Assembly (NCBI RefSeq): GCF_000621665.1
Contig: NZ_KK211328.1
Location: forward strand, 1,288-65,287
From: Allorhizobium undicola ORS 992 = ATCC 700741
GTDB lineage: Bacteria > Pseudomonadota > Alphaproteobacteria > Rhizobiales > Rhizobiaceae
Reading direction: 5' to 3'
Length of the DNA: 64,000 nucleotides
A program made the position numbers and the translations under genes. Below the pieces are notes generated by a model that was not told the origin of the DNA, did not search any database, and saw nothing but the letters and a program-made list of their open reading frames with translations. Shown piece by piece: positions 62,435 to 64,000 of the stretch; within the stretch, counting starts at the first letter, position 1, and every line of letters starts with the position of its first letter.

Positions 62435-63073
62435 TCAGGACGCCGTCGAGGTTTTCGAAACCGGCTTCGCGATACGATTTGGCTTTCTCGTAGATGCGAC
62501 GCGCTGCTTTCGTTTCTGGGCCGCTCGCGCCGCCTTCTGAATGCCGCCCATCTGGACGAAGTCGGAAAGACGTTCGGTAAAAAAATCAGCCGGGTCGCGA
62601 CCTCCGAAGGCCAATGCACCGCAGGCCTTAAAGAGGGTGATCAAACCACCGTTGTCCGCGCCCTGAATTGCCTTCTCAAAAGTCCTATCGCCTTGCCTTC
62701 CGAGACAAATCGCAACAAACGCAGCGGCAGCGTCTTCGCCGACTTTTAGAAACACGTCGAAGAGGGTCTCTACCTTGTATTCGGCGGCGATGTCCGTAAG
62801 CAGGTCTTGCAGTTCAGCGTCCGTTGGTTCTTTCTTCAGAGCGAAGATAGCTTTCACGCTACGGTCGATAAAATTCGCAACCAGAGCCTGGAGCGTCGGG
62901 AAGCGGTTGACGAGGTTGAAATACTGAAACCCGTTCGGGGCTTGCAACTTGTAGGCCTTGCCCTCGTACTGAATCACAGAGACCTTCGGCCTCATGGCCG
63001 CGATCAGGTCCTCAGGTTCATAGAACGTGAGGTTGTCGATCTCGTCGAAAATGGGTGTTGCGGATTCTGACAT
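62435..63073 (-). CDS. Tail assembly chaperone, G protein
   Basis: 212 residues. GGGAGAACGCC before the ATG at 63073 sets the start. A helical domain (FQYFNLVNRFPTLQALVANF, KVETLFDVFLKVGEDAAAAF) is typical of siphophage G proteins that bind the tape measure. The last ~25 residues (KRKQRVASTRKPNRIAKPV) are low-complexity, as expected for the short, non-frameshifted product. Located between tail tube and tape measure genes. Confidence 0.75.
   Translation of the reverse strand: MSESATPIFDEIDNLTFYEPEDLIAAMRPKVSVIQYEGKAYKLQAPNGFQYFNLVNRFPTLQALVANFIDRSVKAIFALKKEPTDAELQDLLTDIAAEYKVETLFDVFLKVGEDAAAAFVAICLGRQGDRTFEKAIQGADNGGLITLFKACGALAFGGRDPADFFTERLSDFVQMGGIQKAARAAQKRKQRVASTRKPNRIAKPVSKTSTAS
62507..62513 (-). 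promoter_or_regulatory. Candidate -1 ribosomal slippery site
   Basis: Minus strand A-CGA-AAG in the G frame, near the G 3' end. The A-site AAG can re-pair as AAA, as in the lambda G/T site G-GGA-AAG; the P-site match is weaker here. The -1 frame downstream is open to the T stop. Confidence 0.6.
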
Positions 63074-63144
63074 GGCGTTCTCCCTTGATGTCATGGAAAT
63101 GGAGGCGACCCCTAGATCGGAGCCACCTTGAATGTTGATTTTGA

Positions 63145-63942
63145 TTAGTCGAGTGGACGGATGAAGCCGTATCCCTGGCCAGCCGTGTTATAGACCTTGC
63201 CAGTCAAGCTCGCGACGTTCAGGGCGTCGACGCCCTTCAGCGTGATGTTGCCGTTCGGACGGAACTCCACATCCGCGAACACGTAGTCGACAGCTTTACC
63301 TGGCAGGCCACCGTCCACAATGCCAAGCAAGGTGAACTTGCCGCGAACGCCGCCGGTCTTCATGATTTCAAGACGGACGACCTTGTCAGCTTCGGTTATC
63401 GCGGGAAGCGAGTAAGTGATCTCAGCGTCGGCACCGGCACCGGCAGGTTTTGCAATAAACTCCAGGAGCTTGCGTTTGGACTGGTAGATGTAATGACCTT
63501 CGCCGAACCCGTCGGCATCTTCATCATATTCAACCGGCGTCGCAGCGCCGTCGGTCACCGAGGTGATCGACGGATTGATGCCTGGAAGTTCGAGGACGTC
63601 GCCGACGGCTACGTCCTCGACTATAACTGTGCCAGAGGCGAGCGCCGTCTGAGTAGCCAGGATGCGCTTCGAGAGGAACATCGCGTCGTAGGTAGTCGGG
63701 GTCCACATCTGGATATCGGAGATGGTGATCACCGCATCCTGCTGGGTGATCCACGATCCGATCAGCTGGGACGTGCCAGTCTCATCCGAGCGAGACTCCA
63801 CCTCGGTCAACGTAGGCGCGAAGTCGACAACACCAACAGGGCCAATCTTGATAACCTTGTCAGAGCCATGTGGCTGGAAAAGTGCAATGCCGCCCATGAT
63901 GCGCTGGCCGGTAGTTAATGGAATTACAGGCAATGTTGCCAT
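63145..63942 (-). CDS. Major tail (tube) protein
   Basis: 265 residues, beta-rich, upstream of G/GT and the tape measure in the order standard for siphophages. Segments: IGPVGVVDFAPTLTEVESRS near the N-terminus and ADVEFRPNGNITLKGVDALN near the C-terminus, the latter like tube-protein strands. AGGAGAACAAA precedes the ATG. Assigned from position and fold impression. Confidence 0.75.
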   Translation of the reverse strand: MATLPVIPLTTGQRIMGGIALFQPHGSDKVIKIGPVGVVDFAPTLTEVESRSDETGTSQLIGSWITQQDAVITISDIQMWTPTTYDAMFLSKRILATQTALASGTVIVEDVAVGDVLELPGINPSITSVTDGAATPVEYDEDADGFGEGHYIYQSKRKLLEFIAKPAGAGADAEITYSLPAITEADKVVRLEIMKTGGVRGKFTLLGIVDGGLPGKAVDYVFADVEFRPNGNITLKGVDALNVASLTGKVYNTAGQGYGFIRPLD

Positions 63943-63952
63943 TTTGTTCTCC

Positions 63953-64000
63953 TCAAGAATTTAGGTTTCTGCTGTAATCGGCCGTTGGCACCGACAGGGT
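63953..64000 (-). CDS. Partial phage gene at the window edge
   Basis: Last 15 codons of a minus-strand frame ending VPTADYSRNLNS then TGA, 10 bp before the tail-tube start. Probably a tail completion protein; too short to classify. Confidence 0.4.
   Translation of the reverse strand, partial: TLSVPTADYSRNLNS

Larger units (their letters stand above)
47791..64000. mobile_element. Prophage (left part, continues past the window)
   Basis: From the end of tRNA-Pro all recognisable genes are phage-type: methyltransferase, endolysin, spanins, tape measure, tail tube and many short genes with 4-bp start/stop overlaps. Long non-contractile-tail organisation (tube, G/GT, tape measure) points to a siphophage. 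Integrase, repressor, terminase and capsid genes are not in this part. The left border is inferred from gene content; the right border lies outside. Confidence 0.85.

Noticed and set aside
47791..64000. Gene transfer agent instead of prophage
   Set aside because: The lysis cassette with spanins, the orphan methyltransferase, many small early genes and the tRNA-adjacent start fit a prophage; the order does not match the Rhodobacter-type GTA cluster.

Overview
The window reads as chromosome of an alphaproteobacterium of the order Hyphomicrobiales, most likely Brucellaceae (Ochrobactrum/Brucella-like). The grounds are high GC, the set and wording of the genes (LysR/LysE pair, betIBA, Asparaginase_II, DUF853, paired YkuD lipoproteins) and many dispersed palindromic intergenic repeats of the kind known from that group. 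No database search was possible, so the genus is an inference.

Positions 1-47713 are host chromosome. From left to right: a HerA-like ATPase; the ohr/ohrR organic peroxide pair with a dyad between them; two L,D-transpeptidase lipoproteins; a nitroreductase; a MarR-controlled DHA2 efflux pump; gamma-glutamyltransferase and a glutathione S-transferase; an argP/argO-type amino-acid export pair that looks less GC-rich than its surroundings and is bounded by palindromes. Next comes a co-directional minus-strand block of asparaginase, four paralogous GT41 (O-GlcNAc-transferase-type) glycosyltransferases, a quinone oxidoreductase, a 24-codon ORF with a 12-nt perfect Shine-Dalgarno, and an EAL-CBS-GGDEF protein. 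After it lie betI-betB-betA with a clear BetI-type operator, an MprF-type synthase lacking its membrane flippase, a ClC antiporter, the sulfate importer sbp-cysT-cysW-cysA, a DUF1499 protein, a LacI-family regulator, the sulfate-assimilation genes cysH-cysD-cysN, a metallo-beta-lactamase-fold hydrolase, a DJ-1/PfpI protein, tRNA-Gln(TTG), a flagellin outside any flagellar cluster, a small lipoprotein and tRNA-Pro(CGG). Two ~246-bp MITE-like elements in opposite orientation and several short palindromes occupy the intergenic spaces.

From just after tRNA-Pro to the right edge (about 47.8-64 kb) the content is a tailed-phage prophage that continues beyond the window. Small early-type genes and an orphan adenine methyltransferase are mostly on the plus strand. 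A translationally coupled lysis cassette (amidase, small HTH-like protein, holin-like protein, Rz/Rz1 spanins) and the tail genes are on the minus strand. The tail genes include the tail tube, a G/GT pair with a lambda-like -1 frameshift signal, a tape measure, a hub-like protein and a phage T5 A1-like protein. No integrase, terminase or capsid gene lies inside the window.

Functionally, the host part combines sulfate uptake and reduction, choline-to-betaine osmoprotection, peroxide and thiol stress functions, and surface modification (transpeptidases, GT41 enzymes, flagellin, MprF-type synthase). The least explained material is the GT41 array with its nearby small ORF, and the prophage.
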